NCBI GenBank assembly: GCA_958413895.1
Contig: CATYVQ010000004.1
Location: forward strand, 1-64,000
Direction: 5' to 3'
Source of the DNA: an uncultured Collinsella sp.
Lineage (GTDB): Bacteria > Actinomycetota > Coriobacteriia > Coriobacteriales > Coriobacteriaceae
DNA: 64,000 nt
Part shown: piece by piece, positions 16,422 to 25,806 of the stretch
Position numbering within the stretch: position 1 is the first letter of the stretch
Layout of the letters: every line of letters begins with the position of its first letter
Made by a program: the position numbers and the translations under genes
The notes under the pieces: generated by a model
The model's input: the letters and a program-made list of their open reading frames with translations, nothing else
Databases searched by the model: none
What the model was told of the DNA's origin: nothing

Positions 16422-17797
16422 TAGCGCGGCTCGCCCACAACGGAGCCGGACAAATACCAGGTCTTGGCAACGTCAACGTCAACATCAACGATCTTGCCAA
16501 CGAGCTGATCGATGCTGTAACCCTCGGGGATAGGCGCATGCACGGTCTGATTCTTGGGGCTCTTACCCAGCAGCACCGCATCGTTCTTTTTACTCGTTCC
16601 CTCAATGAGCGCCGGCACCACAGTGTGAAGCTCACCCTGGTTATACTCGTGTGCCGTGGTCTCGATAACCTTAACCAGGCGGTTGAAACGCTCGAGAATA
16701 ACCTCATGCGGCGTAGGATCGTCAATCTCGGCGGCCGGGGTACCGGCGCGCTTGGAATAGATGAAGGTATAGGCCTGAGCATAGCGGACCGTCTCGGCAA
16801 GTGAGAGCGTCTGCTCAAAGTCTTCTTCAGTCTCGCCCGGGAAGCCAACGATAATGTCGGTCGAGAGCGCGATATCAGGCATGCGGTTGCGAATGCGATC
16901 GACAAGGCCCAGATAGTCCTCGCGTGTATAACGGCGATTCATCTCTTTGAGGATCCGTGTCGAACCTGACTGGACGGCCAGGTGCAGCTGCGGCATAACG
17001 GCAGGCGTCTCAGCCATGGCGTCGATGGTCTCGGGGAGCAGATCTTTGGGATGCGAAGAGGTAAAGAAGATGCGCTCCACACCCGTATCGCCCACGGCAC
17101 GCAGCAGATCGGCAAAACGCGGCTTGCCAAACAGATCGCGACCATATGAGTTAACGTTTTGGCCCAGCAGCGTAATCTCACGCACGCCCTGGCGCACCAA
17201 ACCGGTCACCTCATCGACAATCTCCTCGAAGGGGCGGCTTTTTTCGCGACCGCGCACGTACGGAACGATGCAATAGGTGCAGAAATTATTGCAGCCTGTC
17301 ATGATGGGCACCCAGGCGTGATACTGGGTCTCGCGATGCCACGGCATGCTCATGGCATCCGTATCCTCATGCTCATTGGTGCGAATATGACGCTTGCCGT
17401 CAAGGAACGCCTCGGCAATGAGCTCGGCCACATGTGCGATAGAATGCGTGCCAAAGATGACATTGACGTTATCGACGTTGGTGAGCAGGCCCTCGCCATC
17501 ACGCTGCGCGATGCAGCCGCCCACGGCAACCACACGCTTGCCCGAAGGCGAAGGCGGCAGGCTTTTGCAGGAATTGCACTGACCGTACAGGCGAGTATCG
17601 GCGGCCTCACGCACACAGCATGTCATGAAGACAACGATATCGGCATGCTCGGGATCGAGCGCCATGAGGCAACCATACGAATCGAGCAGACCGCTCACGC
17701 GCTCAGAATCGTGCTGATTCATCTGGCAGCCAAAGGTGCGGATAAAGTAGGTTTTACCGGCAAGAATATCGCGTACGGAACGCTGGTCCATGTGCAT
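16421..17797 (-). CDS. miaB: tRNA-2-methylthio-N6-dimethylallyladenosine synthase
   Basis: A radical-SAM methylthiotransferase acting after MiaA at A37. The 458-residue protein has the N-terminal cluster-binding domain (FGCQMN, then the later MTCCVREAA and GGCIAQ cysteines), the radical-SAM triad CNNFCTYC and a C-terminal TRAM domain. The ATG at 17797 has AGGA close by; the in-frame ATG six bases later is an alternative. This is one of three methylthiotransferases in the window, with rimO and mtaB. Confidence 0.95.
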   Translation of the reverse strand: MHMDQRSVRDILAGKTYFIRTFGCQMNQHDSERVSGLLDSYGCLMALDPEHADIVVFMTCCVREAADTRLYGQCNSCKSLPPSPSGKRVVAVGGCIAQRDGEGLLTNVDNVNVIFGTHSIAHVAELIAEAFLDGKRHIRTNEHEDTDAMSMPWHRETQYHAWVPIMTGCNNFCTYCIVPYVRGREKSRPFEEIVDEVTGLVRQGVREITLLGQNVNSYGRDLFGKPRFADLLRAVGDTGVERIFFTSSHPKDLLPETIDAMAETPAVMPQLHLAVQSGSTRILKEMNRRYTREDYLGLVDRIRNRMPDIALSTDIIVGFPGETEEDFEQTLSLAETVRYAQAYTFIYSKRAGTPAAEIDDPTPHEVILERFNRLVKVIETTAHEYNQGELHTVVPALIEGTSKKNDAVLLGKSPKNQTVHAPIPEGYSIDQLVGKIVDVDVDVAKTWYLSGSVVGEPR

Positions 17798-17841
17798 AAG
17801 TCCTAACGATGGAGAGGGGGGCGAATCGAGGCAAGCAGAAG

Positions 17842-18159
17842 CTATGCTACAGGCTTAACATCATCAATGACGACGTTATCCATAGCAGCTCGATTGATCT
17901 GGTGAACGTAAATAGAAAGACGGATGGCCGTGCGCGACTCCCCGTTAATAAGGATGTCGGAGAACACGGGCGCGCAGGAAATATCAAACCCGGTTGGAAT
18001 CAAAAAACCGCGCGCGATAGCCACGGCCTTTATGGCCTGGTTGACCGCACCGGCGCCGACACACTGAATGTTGACGGGCACACCATCCTTGACCATGCCA
18101 GCGATGGCGCCGGCAACGGACGCGGGCGATGATTTGCTTGATACCTTCAGGCAATCCAT
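17842..18159 (-). CDS. spoVS: Stage V sporulation protein S family protein
   Basis: A 105-residue Alba-like protein that matches SpoVS along its whole length (LKVSSKSSPASVAGAIAG, GAGAVNQAIKAVAIARG). SpoVS proteins influence late sporulation in Bacillus and occur in many non-sporulating bacteria, where their job is unknown. Coriobacteriia are not known to sporulate, and no sporulation gene is present here. The start at 18159 follows AGGAG. It lies just downstream of rny and the HATPase gene, an association also seen in Firmicutes and Thermus-type genomes (rny-spoVS neighbourhood). Confidence 0.9.
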   Translation of the reverse strand: MDCLKVSSKSSPASVAGAIAGMVKDGVPVNIQCVGAGAVNQAIKAVAIARGFLIPTGFDISCAPVFSDILINGESRTAIRLSIYVHQINRAAMDNVVIDDVKPVA

Positions 18160-18233
18160 GAAGAAACTCCTGCGTTTAAAAGTACGTTTTAACTGCAATA
18201 ACTTTATCGTACCGAGTGGACTCGGTAAAGGCA

Positions 18234-19319
18234 CTATTCCTCTTTGGCAAGATCGAAGGTCACGGTGATTCGATCACGCGAAACGCGAATCTTTGGGTCG
18301 CCGCAAAGGTTGAGATAGTACCGGGCGGCAAGGTCATTAAAGTCGCGCTCCACAGCACGCGAAAACTGTGCCATGTCATCCTTGGCAATACGTAGCCCGC
18401 GACGATCCTTCGCGAGATCGACAGGAGCCGGCGCATGCGAGGACGAATCACGTTCGCGCAGCAGACGCGCGGTCACACCGCGAACGGGCTTAATCTGCCC
18501 TGCCAAAATGCGATGAGCCGTGCGCTCGGACATCTCAAGACCCAAACCCGAACAGATACGGATAAAGTCCTCGGCATCTGAGGCAAGGCCTAAACGGTCG
18601 ACAACCGGAAGCTCGCATTCATCATCAATGAACAGGAGACGAGACGTATCGAGCCGACTTGACGCCTGAGCATAAAGGGTCGCGGCAATCTCAGACGGAG
18701 AACCAAGATAGACATCGCAACCACGCAACTCCTCGAGCGCAAACTCACAGGCAGCGCGAATAATATTATGCGAACCGCGAGCACAGACATAACGTCCGTC
18801 CTCATCCTTGACGGCCTGGGGCCAGCTGGACTGATCGGCGCGCTCACTGAGGCGGTCGGCCGCAACGCTCACCTTAAAGGCTGAACCAAGATCGACACCG
18901 GACGTGACCACACGGGCCTCGTCGGTGTTCTGCTTGATCGAAAACAATGCCATGCCACGACCGTGAACACCCCAACGGTCCACCTTCATGCTCTCGAGCT
19001 TGGAGGTAACGCGAGCATCGAAGATTCGCTCTTGCATATCCTGCGGAACACCCGAGCCGTTATCCAGAAAGACAAGCGTGCGGACGCCATCTTCCTTGGT
19101 CGTAGCGAGAAAGACCTTGTCGGCGCCGGCATCGCGAGCATTACGGAGCATTTCGATGACGATATCCTCGACATGCTGAATGTCGTGCTTTGCCTGGCGC
19201 CGCTCGGCCTCCGAAACGCGGAGGCGGACATACCCCTCGCCAAGGTTCTCCTCGACGCGAAGGTTGCCCTCCCCCGACATCGACGCGATAAATGAGATGA
19301 GCTCGTTCGCGTCGCTCAT
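18234..19319 (-). CDS. Uncharacterised HATPase-domain (GHKL) protein
   Basis: A 361-residue soluble protein with an N-terminal Bergerat ATP-binding fold: EMLRNARDAGADKV (N box), FLDNGSGVP (G1) and WGVHGRGMALFSIKQ (G2). There is no histidine-kinase phosphoacceptor helix and no MutL, gyrase or Hsp90 C-terminus that I recognise. The C-terminal half is unassigned. It starts one base after the rny stop and precedes spoVS, so it is co-transcribed with the RNase Y gene. A role with RNA turnover or with SpoVS is a guess based on that linkage. Confidence 0.75.
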   Translation of the reverse strand: MSDANELISFIASMSGEGNLRVEENLGEGYVRLRVSEAERRQAKHDIQHVEDIVIEMLRNARDAGADKVFLATTKEDGVRTLVFLDNGSGVPQDMQERIFDARVTSKLESMKVDRWGVHGRGMALFSIKQNTDEARVVTSGVDLGSAFKVSVAADRLSERADQSSWPQAVKDEDGRYVCARGSHNIIRAACEFALEELRGCDVYLGSPSEIAATLYAQASSRLDTSRLLFIDDECELPVVDRLGLASDAEDFIRICSGLGLEMSERTAHRILAGQIKPVRGVTARLLRERDSSSHAPAPVDLAKDRRGLRIAKDDMAQFSRAVERDFNDLAARYYLNLCGDPKIRVSRDRITVTFDLAKEE

Positions 19320-19320
19320 G

Positions 19321-20871
19321 TTATTTAGCGATATCGACAGCGCGGCTCTCGCGAATCACGACGACGCGCACCTGACCGGGATACTCCATCTCTTCCTCGA
19401 TCTGATGGGCGATATCGTGAGCCAGAACCGTGGACTGGGCATCGGAGATCTTGTCCGGCTGAACCATGACGTGGACCTCGCGACCAGCCTGCATGGCATA
19501 GGTACGCTCGACGCCGTCATGAGAGTTGGCGATCTCCTCGAGCTTCTCAAGACGCTTGATGTAGTTCTCGGCAGACTCGCGACGGGCACCGGGGCGAGAG
19601 GCAGAGACGGCATCGGCGGCCTGTACCAGGACATCGAGCACCGTGTTGGGATCGACGTCGGCATGGTGAGCCTCGATAGCGTGAACGATAACGGGCTTCT
19701 CGCCATAACGGCGGGCAAGCTCGGCGCCGATGACGGCATGCGGGCCCTCGACGTCATGGTCGATTGCCTTGCCCAGGTCGTGCAGCAGGCCGGCGCGCTT
19801 GGCGGTCACAACGTCCAGGCCAAGCTCGGAAGCCATCACGCCGCACAGGTCAGAGACTTCGAGGGAGTGCTGAAGCACGTTCTGACCAAACGAAGTACGG
19901 TAGCGCAGGGCACCAAGGGTCTTGACGATCTCGGGGTGCAGGTCGTGAATGCCGGTATCGAAGGCAGCCTGCTCGCCAGCCTCGCGCACGCGCTGCTGAA
20001 CCAGATCGGCAGCCTTGTGATACATCTCCTCGATGCGGGCAGGGTGAATGCGGCCGTCGGCGATGAGGTTCTCGAGGGCGACACGGGCGGTCTCACGACG
20101 GACCGGGTCGAAGCTCGAAAGAACGACGGTCTCGGGCGTGTCGTCGATCACGAGGTTGACGCCAGAAACCTGCTCGAAGGTGCGGATGTTGCGACCCTCG
20201 CGACCGATGATACGGCCCTTGAGGTCATCAGAGGGAATGTGCACGGAGGTAACGGTGACCTCGGCAGTGTGGTCGGCAGCGCAGCGCTGAATCGCCAGGG
20301 AAAGAATCTCCTGGGCGGTCTTGTGGCACTCGGCGCGAACCTGCTGCTCGGACTCGCGAATAATCGTGGCGGCCTCGTGGGTGACCTCGCCGCGAACCTT
20401 ATCGAGGAGCTCCTTGTGGGCATCCTCGCGGGTAAGGTCGGCGATACGCTCGAGCTCGGAGGTCTGCTTTGCGCAGAGCTCCTCGAGCTCACGAGAACGC
20501 TTCTCGACCTGACCGGCCTGGCTGGACAGCTGATGCTCGCGCTTGTCGAGAGCGTCGTTGCGGCGATCGAGGGATTCCTCGCGCTGCATCACGCGGTTCT
20601 CAAGCGTACGAATCTCGTTCTTACGCTGCTTGTCCTCGGCCTCGGCGGCCTGCTTGTTCTTGATAATCTCCTCTTTAGCCTCGAGCAGAGCCTCTTTTTT
20701 GAGGGTCTCGGCCTGACGCTTAGCATCACCGATCAGGGACTCAGCCTGTGCGTGTGCCGACTGAATCTTTTCGTCGGCCTCGTGAAGACTACCCTGCTTG
20801 GCGGTGCGCATGTAGGCAATGGCGGCGATGGCACCCAAAACGATGCCAACGAGCGCTGCGATGATAGGCAT
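19321..20871 (-). CDS. rny: Ribonuclease Y
   Basis: A membrane-anchored endoribonuclease that starts mRNA decay. The 516-residue protein has an N-terminal membrane helix, a long coiled coil (about residues 25-200), a KH domain (GRIIGREGRNIRTFE) and an HD domain (GLLHDLGKAID). The ATG at 20871 is preferred because AAGGAG is five bases upstream; a GTG six bases earlier would overlap that site. The 269-base region upstream to recX shows no gene. Confidence 0.95.
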   Translation of the reverse strand: MPIIAALVGIVLGAIAAIAYMRTAKQGSLHEADEKIQSAHAQAESLIGDAKRQAETLKKEALLEAKEEIIKNKQAAEAEDKQRKNEIRTLENRVMQREESLDRRNDALDKREHQLSSQAGQVEKRSRELEELCAKQTSELERIADLTREDAHKELLDKVRGEVTHEAATIIRESEQQVRAECHKTAQEILSLAIQRCAADHTAEVTVTSVHIPSDDLKGRIIGREGRNIRTFEQVSGVNLVIDDTPETVVLSSFDPVRRETARVALENLIADGRIHPARIEEMYHKAADLVQQRVREAGEQAAFDTGIHDLHPEIVKTLGALRYRTSFGQNVLQHSLEVSDLCGVMASELGLDVVTAKRAGLLHDLGKAIDHDVEGPHAVIGAELARRYGEKPVIVHAIEAHHADVDPNTVLDVLVQAADAVSASRPGARRESAENYIKRLEKLEEIANSHDGVERTYAMQAGREVHVMVQPDKISDAQSTVLAHDIAHQIEEEMEYPGQVRVVVIRESRAVDIAK

Positions 20872-21140
20872 GCTCACTCCTTTTTATGGATTCGTTACAC
20901 AACAAAGCGAACCGTCCTTACGAACGGCTCGCGACATTTGAGTAATATGGGCGCAGCTTATGCGGGTCGGATACAGATAGACATATAAACAAACTCATCA
21001 CAGATGAGCACATATCACAAAGCAAATGACAGTGTTTATCGTACGTTGAACCACAACAACTGTCAAATAAATGGCCCCAGTACGGCGGTTAAAACGCGGT
21101 GAACGGCAGGGCCACATAACGCATACGCCTAGAGCGCACA

Positions 21141-21821
21141 CTACTCGCGTTCGGCATCGAGACGTGCCTTAACGGCATCGGCGGCGATGTGATACGAGAA
21201 GCCCTTGCCCATCAAAAAACGAACCAGTTTTTCGAATCCGCGCGTCTCTGGAACACGCCGCTTGGCGAGCAGGGCTGACGCACGCGCCAAATCGTCTTCG
21301 ACGGCAAAATAATCCTCGGGATAACCGGGAATGTCATCGAGCACAACATGACGGCGCTTGAGCTCGGTCTCGATTTTGCGCTGTCCCCAACCGCGCCGTT
21401 TGCGTTCCTCGATAAAGTACGAGCAAAAGCGGTTATCGTCTAAAAAGCGATACTCGGTGGCGCGCTCGACGGCGAAATCGATCGCGGGCTGGCGAAAGCC
21501 GTAGCGAGCCAACTTGTCACGGACCTCACCCGTCGCATGGTCGCGGCGCGACAACATCTCGGTCACCATGGTGAGAGCACATTTACGCTCGATGAGCTGC
21601 ACCGCCTCACGAAAGTTATCCCAATCACAGGGAAGATCGGGGCGGTTTTCAACATACAGACGCGCGACCCGCACGGGAATCCAAATGGACCGCTCAAAAC
21701 CGCCCTCAAGCTCACAATCGATATGTGCGCAAGGCTTTTTGGACGCATACCCGCTCGAGAACGAGGAGGCCGCCTTCTTATCGGGAAAGACGACCGTGGC
21801 CTCGGTCACCGTATACGACAT
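21141..21821 (-). CDS. recX: Regulatory protein RecX
   Basis: A 226-residue helical-repeat protein that modulates RecA filaments. The typical three-helix repeats are visible (MLSRRDHATGEVRDKLARYG; YFIEERKRRGWGQRKIETEL; VRFLMGKGFSYHIAADAVKA). It lies 11 bases after recA in the same direction, as in most actinobacteria, so it is expressed with recA under SOS control. The N-terminal 60 residues are an extension of the kind common in this family. Confidence 0.9.
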   Translation of the reverse strand: MSYTVTEATVVFPDKKAASSFSSGYASKKPCAHIDCELEGGFERSIWIPVRVARLYVENRPDLPCDWDNFREAVQLIERKCALTMVTEMLSRRDHATGEVRDKLARYGFRQPAIDFAVERATEYRFLDDNRFCSYFIEERKRRGWGQRKIETELKRRHVVLDDIPGYPEDYFAVEDDLARASALLAKRRVPETRGFEKLVRFLMGKGFSYHIAADAVKARLDAERE

Positions 21822-21832
21822 GAGCGTAACCG

Positions 21833-22981
21833 CTACTCGTCGTCATCATCGAGCATGGCGGAACCATCGATGGCGTAAAGCTCGTCAAACTCCTCAGGCG
21901 CAGGCTGATCGGTCAGCTCGACCTCGGACGGAGCATCGTCATCAAACTCAAGCCCGCAGGCAAGGCGGACCTTATGCTCAATCTCGTCAGCGCAATCGGG
22001 GTGTTCGCGCAGGAACGCCTTGGCGGCCTCGCGACCGTTGCCGAGCTTGTCCTCGCCATAGGCAAACCAGGAGCCCATCTTCTTGCAGATGCCGCACTCG
22101 ACAGCCATGTCCAGAATCGAGCCCTCCTTAGAGATGCCCGTACCATACATGATGTCGAACTCAGCAGAACGGAACGGAGCTGCCACCTTGTTCTTAACGA
22201 CCTTGGCGCGCACGCGGTTACCGATAACCTCGTCCTTAAGCTTAATGCTGTCGATGCGGCGAATGTCGATACGCACCGAAGAGAAGAACTTAAGGGCGCG
22301 GCCGCCCGTCGTGGTCTCGGGGTTGCCGAACATGACGCCGATCTTCTCACGCAGCTGGTTAATGAAGATGCACGTCGTGTTGGACTTGGACAGCGAGCCG
22401 GCGAGCTTGCGGAGCGCCTGGCTCATCAGGCGAGCTTGAAGACCGACCGTAGTGTCGCCGATTTCTCCCTCGATCTCGGCACGCGGGGTCAGCGCGGCGA
22501 CGGAGTCGACGACGATGGCATCGATGGCGCCGGAACGCACAAGCATGTCAACAATCTCGAGCGCCTGCTCACCCGTATCAGGCTGGGAAATCAGTACCTC
22601 GTCGATATCCACGCCAATACGCGCGGCATACGTGGGATCGAGCGCGTGCTCGGCATCGATAAATGCCACAACGCCACCCATTGCCTGGGCCTCGGCCAGG
22701 ATCTCGAGCGAAAGCGTCGTCTTACCGGAGGACTCAGGACCGTAAATCTCGACGATACGGCCACGCGGCACGCCGCCGATACCCAGCGCGGCATCGAGTG
22801 CCAGAGCGCCCGTAGGGATGGCCTCGACCTCAAGCTCGGGGCCACCGTCGCCGTACCTCATGATGGAACCCTGGCCGAATTTCTTCTCGATCTCAGCCTT
22901 GGTGGTGGCGATCATCTCATCGCGCTCTTTACCCGTCGTGCGAGCATGAACGGTACGTACGGGACCTGAATTCTTGGCCAT
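21833..22981 (-). CDS. recA: Recombinase RecA
   Basis: A 382-residue strand-exchange ATPase and coprotease for LexA. It has Walker A GPESSGKTT, the FIDAEHALD segment, and the L2-region motif NQLREKIGVMFGNPETT. The start at 22981 is set by GAGGAGGG. The C-terminus ends in a long acidic tail (MLDDDDE). Transcription starts from a clear promoter at 23012-23040 containing a LexA box. Confidence 0.97.
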   Translation of the reverse strand: MAKNSGPVRTVHARTTGKERDEMIATTKAEIEKKFGQGSIMRYGDGGPELEVEAIPTGALALDAALGIGGVPRGRIVEIYGPESSGKTTLSLEILAEAQAMGGVVAFIDAEHALDPTYAARIGVDIDEVLISQPDTGEQALEIVDMLVRSGAIDAIVVDSVAALTPRAEIEGEIGDTTVGLQARLMSQALRKLAGSLSKSNTTCIFINQLREKIGVMFGNPETTTGGRALKFFSSVRIDIRRIDSIKLKDEVIGNRVRAKVVKNKVAAPFRSAEFDIMYGTGISKEGSILDMAVECGICKKMGSWFAYGEDKLGNGREAAKAFLREHPDCADEIEHKVRLACGLEFDDDAPSEVELTDQPAPEEFDELYAIDGSAMLDDDDE

Positions 22982-23011
22982 GAATAGCCCTCCTCTTAAC
23001 AACCTGCATCG

Positions 23012-23040
23012 ATAATAAACGAACGACTGTTCGTGGTCAA
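23012..23040 (-). promoter_or_regulatory. recA promoter with LexA box in the spacer
   Basis: On the minus strand, TTGACC (23040-23035) and TATTAT (23017-23012) are 17 bases apart. The spacer holds a perfect LexA palindrome, CGAACGACTGTTCG (23020-23033 on the plus strand), so LexA binding would exclude RNA polymerase. Confidence 0.92.
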
Positions 23041-23072
23041 CCGTTCAGATAAATCATATGCAGCCGACCTTT

Positions 23073-23122
23073 CCAAAACCCAACCAAACGCCGACCAAAC
23101 ACTGACCAAATGCTTGACCATA
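23073..23122 (-). promoter_or_regulatory. Phased TTTGGT repeats upstream of recA
   Basis: On the minus strand, TTTGGT-type units recur at an 11-base period (TTTGGTCAGTG, TTTGGTCGGCG, TTTGGTTGGGT, TTTTGG), with a degenerate unit further upstream. They lie 35-80 bases upstream of the -35 box, where an activator would bind on one face of the helix. The 18-base segment at 23082-23099 matches 16 of 18 bases of one upstream of comEA (51904-51921). Confidence 0.65.
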
Positions 23123-23207
23123 AAGGGCCAAATAAGAACAAGGCAGGCAAAAATACACCTATGAACAGCACAAACGCTAAATTCTTCTGAGGTCCCTATC
23201 TCCACAA

Positions 23208-23231
23208 TTAAGGGGCCCTAAGGCCCCTTAA
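23208..23231 (-). terminator. Terminator-like hairpin after cinA
   Basis: A perfect 10-bp stem (23208-23217 with 23222-23231) with a 4-base loop lies eight bases beyond the cinA stop. The T-run is short, so termination may be partial. Confidence 0.65.
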
Positions 23232-23238
23232 AACACGT

Positions 23239-23769
23239 CTATTCCATAGAGATGAGCACAAGGGCAATTCGACCCAATGCCTCCGCGACCGCATGGGCAC
23301 GAACACACGAACGATCGCCCTCATAGTGGCAGCGCACAGAGTCCACGACTGGCACTTTCCCATCAGCCGCGCGATACGCCCAGCCAATATAGAAAGTGCC
23401 CGCCGGATCGTCCTCAGTGCCACCGCCGGGGCCGGCATAACCCGTTGCGCTCACGGCAATATCGCTCTGGTACAGCTCCAGCGAACCCGACGCCATCTCG
23501 CGCGCAGTTTGATGCGACACCGCGGTGTAGCGGTCGAGCGTCTCCCGCTCAACACCCAGCACGCGATGCTTAATCTCGTCGCAGTAGGTCACCGCACCAC
23601 CGCGCAGCACCGCCGAGGCACCAGGGATATCGGCGATCGTCGAGGCGATCATGCCAGCTGTCAGAGATTCAGCCGTCGAAATCGTCACACCACGAAAGCT
23701 TGCACGCTCGACAATATCGCGTGCGAGCTCTTCATTATGCACGGCAATCTGCTCAAATGATTCCGTCAT
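23239..23769 (-). CDS. cinA: CinA C-terminal domain protein, nicotinamide-nucleotide amidohydrolase
   Basis: A 176-residue stand-alone CinA/PncC domain that deamidates NMN to NaMN, recycling the nicotinamide mononucleotide released by DNA ligase. Characteristic segments are TAESLTAGMIASTIADIPG, GGAVTYCDEIK and SATGYAGPGGG. It lacks the N-terminal molybdopterin-binding-like domain of long CinA. The order pgsA-cinA-recA-recX is a conserved one, and the historical competence-inducible name comes from that linkage with recA. Confidence 0.92.
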   Translation of the reverse strand: MTESFEQIAVHNEELARDIVERASFRGVTISTAESLTAGMIASTIADIPGASAVLRGGAVTYCDEIKHRVLGVERETLDRYTAVSHQTAREMASGSLELYQSDIAVSATGYAGPGGGTEDDPAGTFYIGWAYRAADGKVPVVDSVRCHYEGDRSCVRAHAVAEALGRIALVLISME

Positions 23770-23781
23770 GCCTACCAGGAC

Positions 23782-24420
23782 CTAGACCGAAAAGACGATC
23801 TTGCGGCAGTTCCAGAAGTACTGAGCGCCCGAGATAACGGTCAGGATAACGGCCACGGCGTACAGGAAGCGTGAGACGCCATAGATACCGAGCGTCAGCG
23901 CCACCGGGGCCAGGTTAAGGCCAGCCATAGCAAAAACGCACAGATAGCCGCAGATGGAGACCATCGTGGTAGCCGTTTTGTACTTGCCGAGCTTATCGGC
24001 CGCAACGACCACACCAGCCGCACTCGCGACCATGCGCAGGGCGCTCACCAGCAGCTCGCGGAACAGGATGATGAACACCGACCACACGGTTACGGCACCA
24101 AAGTCCAAGAACAGCAGCAGAGCCGAGAACACCAGCAGCTTATCGGCGATGGGGTCCAAGAACTTGCCGAAGTCGGTGATCTCGTTGCGCGAACGAGCCA
24201 GGTAGCCATCAACCTTATCGGTGCACGACAGGATGACGTACAGAATAAAGGCGGCGGCGGCGAGCGGGCCGTCGAAGGTGCTCCAATCTGTACCGGCAAC
24301 GCTCGTGTGAGACAGCGCCGACACGATCATGAACACCGGGATAAAGACGATGCGCACGCACGTCACGATATTGGCGGGCGTCCAGACACTCGTCAGTTCC
24401 TTATTGCTCTCGTTAGCCAC
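23782..24420 (-). CDS. pgsA: CDP-diacylglycerol-glycerol-3-phosphate 3-phosphatidyltransferase
   Basis: Makes phosphatidylglycerophosphate, the precursor of phosphatidylglycerol and cardiolipin. The 212-residue membrane protein has the full CDP-alcohol phosphatidyltransferase signature (DKVDGYLAR, then FGKFLDPIADK). Its position between rimO and cinA is the standard one for pgsA. It is therefore the better candidate for the essential enzyme than the paralogue at 2794. Confidence 0.92.
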   Translation of the reverse strand: MANESNKELTSVWTPANIVTCVRIVFIPVFMIVSALSHTSVAGTDWSTFDGPLAAAAFILYVILSCTDKVDGYLARSRNEITDFGKFLDPIADKLLVFSALLLFLDFGAVTVWSVFIILFRELLVSALRMVASAAGVVVAADKLGKYKTATTMVSICGYLCVFAMAGLNLAPVALTLGIYGVSRFLYAVAVILTVISGAQYFWNCRKIVFSV

Positions 24421-24429
24421 AACGCGCTC

Positions 24430-25779
24430 CTACTCCACAACATGACCGATAAGCTCATAGCAGAAGCTATCGGTAAACTCGACCGTCAGAATATCGCCCA
24501 CGGACGCCTCGCTGGCATCCAGATGCACCGCACCGTCGGAATCGGGCGCCTGGAACCAGGCATGACCAATCAGCTCGGCGCCATCCTCGGTCTCCTCGAT
24601 GCCGTCGACGATCACCTGGGCGCGCTCGCCCACATGGGCGGCGGTGGCAGCAAAACCGAGTGACTCGGCCAGATCCATGGCCTCCTGGGCACGCTCAAGC
24701 TTAACCTCCTCATCGACCTGGCCCTCCATCTTGGCGGCCAGGCTGCCCTCCTCACGCGAGTAGGCAAAAACACTCGTGTAGTCGAAGCCGACGGTGTCCA
24801 TAAAGTCGATAAGGTCGCGGAACTCGTCGTCGGTCTCGGTCGGGAAGCCGACCATAGCCGTGGAACGGATCACGATGCCGGGGATGCGCTCACGCAGATC
24901 GCGGAACAGGTCCTCGAGCTCCTGGCGCGAACCGGAACGGCGCATAGCCTTGAGGATGCGTGCGTCGCAGTGCTGCACGGGGATATCGATGTAGGGCAGC
25001 ACCTCGGGCGTATCACGAATGGTCTCGATGAGTTCGTCAGTCATGCCCTCGGGCTGCAGGTAGAGAACGCGGACCCAGACGTTGTGTGGGCGCACGGCCT
25101 CGGCGACGGCACGCAGCAGCTGCGCCAGATTACGCGGCGAGCCCTCGGCAACATCTTCGTCGGCAAAGTCGGTACCCCAGATGCCCGTGTCCTGGCCGAT
25201 CAGCACGATCTCGCGCACGCCGCCGGCAACCAGGTCGCGCACCTCGGAGATAATGCTCTCGGCATTGCGCGAATGATAGCGACCGCGAATGTAGGGGATC
25301 ATGCAGAAGCTGCAGAAGCGGTTGCAGCCATCGGAAATCTTGACGTAGGCGACGGCACCCTCGACGGTACGCTTGACCTGAGGGATATAGGCCGCGATTT
25401 CACGCTCGACACCCAGCACGCCATCGATGACCGCCACGATGCCGTCCTCCTCGTCGGCCTTCACAAAGGCAGCGACCTCGGGCAGCTCATCAGGCAGGTC
25501 GTCGCCATAGCGCGACGGCACACAGCCGCACATGACGATGGGGCAAGAACGAACGCCGTCCTGCACCTCGTTGGCGAGCTCGAGCGTGGTCTCGATGCTC
25601 TCGGACGTTGCGGAGGCGAGGAACGAGCATGTATTGACGATGGCGATATCGGCATCCTGCGGGTCGAATGCCTCTTCGTAGCCTGCGGCGGTCAAAAGAG
25701 AACGCATGCGGTCGGTGTCAACCTCGTTCTTAGCGCACCCGAGGGTGATGTAGAGCACGGAGCCCAACGGTGTATCCAT
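24430..25779 (-). CDS. rimO: Ribosomal protein S12 methylthiotransferase RimO
   Basis: A 449-residue radical-SAM enzyme that methylthiolates Asp in ribosomal protein S12. It starts YITLGCAKNEVDTDRM, typical of RimO rather than MiaB. It has the triad CNRFCSFC and ends with a TRAM domain. It belongs to the ftsK-rodZ-yajQ-rimO-pgsA-cinA series, with 9 bases to pgsA and 27 from yajQ. Confidence 0.95.
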   Translation of the reverse strand: MDTPLGSVLYITLGCAKNEVDTDRMRSLLTAAGYEEAFDPQDADIAIVNTCSFLASATSESIETTLELANEVQDGVRSCPIVMCGCVPSRYGDDLPDELPEVAAFVKADEEDGIVAVIDGVLGVEREIAAYIPQVKRTVEGAVAYVKISDGCNRFCSFCMIPYIRGRYHSRNAESIISEVRDLVAGGVREIVLIGQDTGIWGTDFADEDVAEGSPRNLAQLLRAVAEAVRPHNVWVRVLYLQPEGMTDELIETIRDTPEVLPYIDIPVQHCDARILKAMRRSGSRQELEDLFRDLRERIPGIVIRSTAMVGFPTETDDEFRDLIDFMDTVGFDYTSVFAYSREEGSLAAKMEGQVDEEVKLERAQEAMDLAESLGFAATAAHVGERAQVIVDGIEETEDGAELIGHAWFQAPDSDGAVHLDASEASVGDILTVEFTDSFCYELIGHVVE

Positions 25780-25806
25780 GTTGGAGAGCGGTCCTTTCGA
25801 ATGATA

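Noticed and set aside
20872..21140. A small gene between recX and rny
   Set aside because: No open frame with a ribosome-binding site was found. The region has only AT-rich promoter-like sequence.
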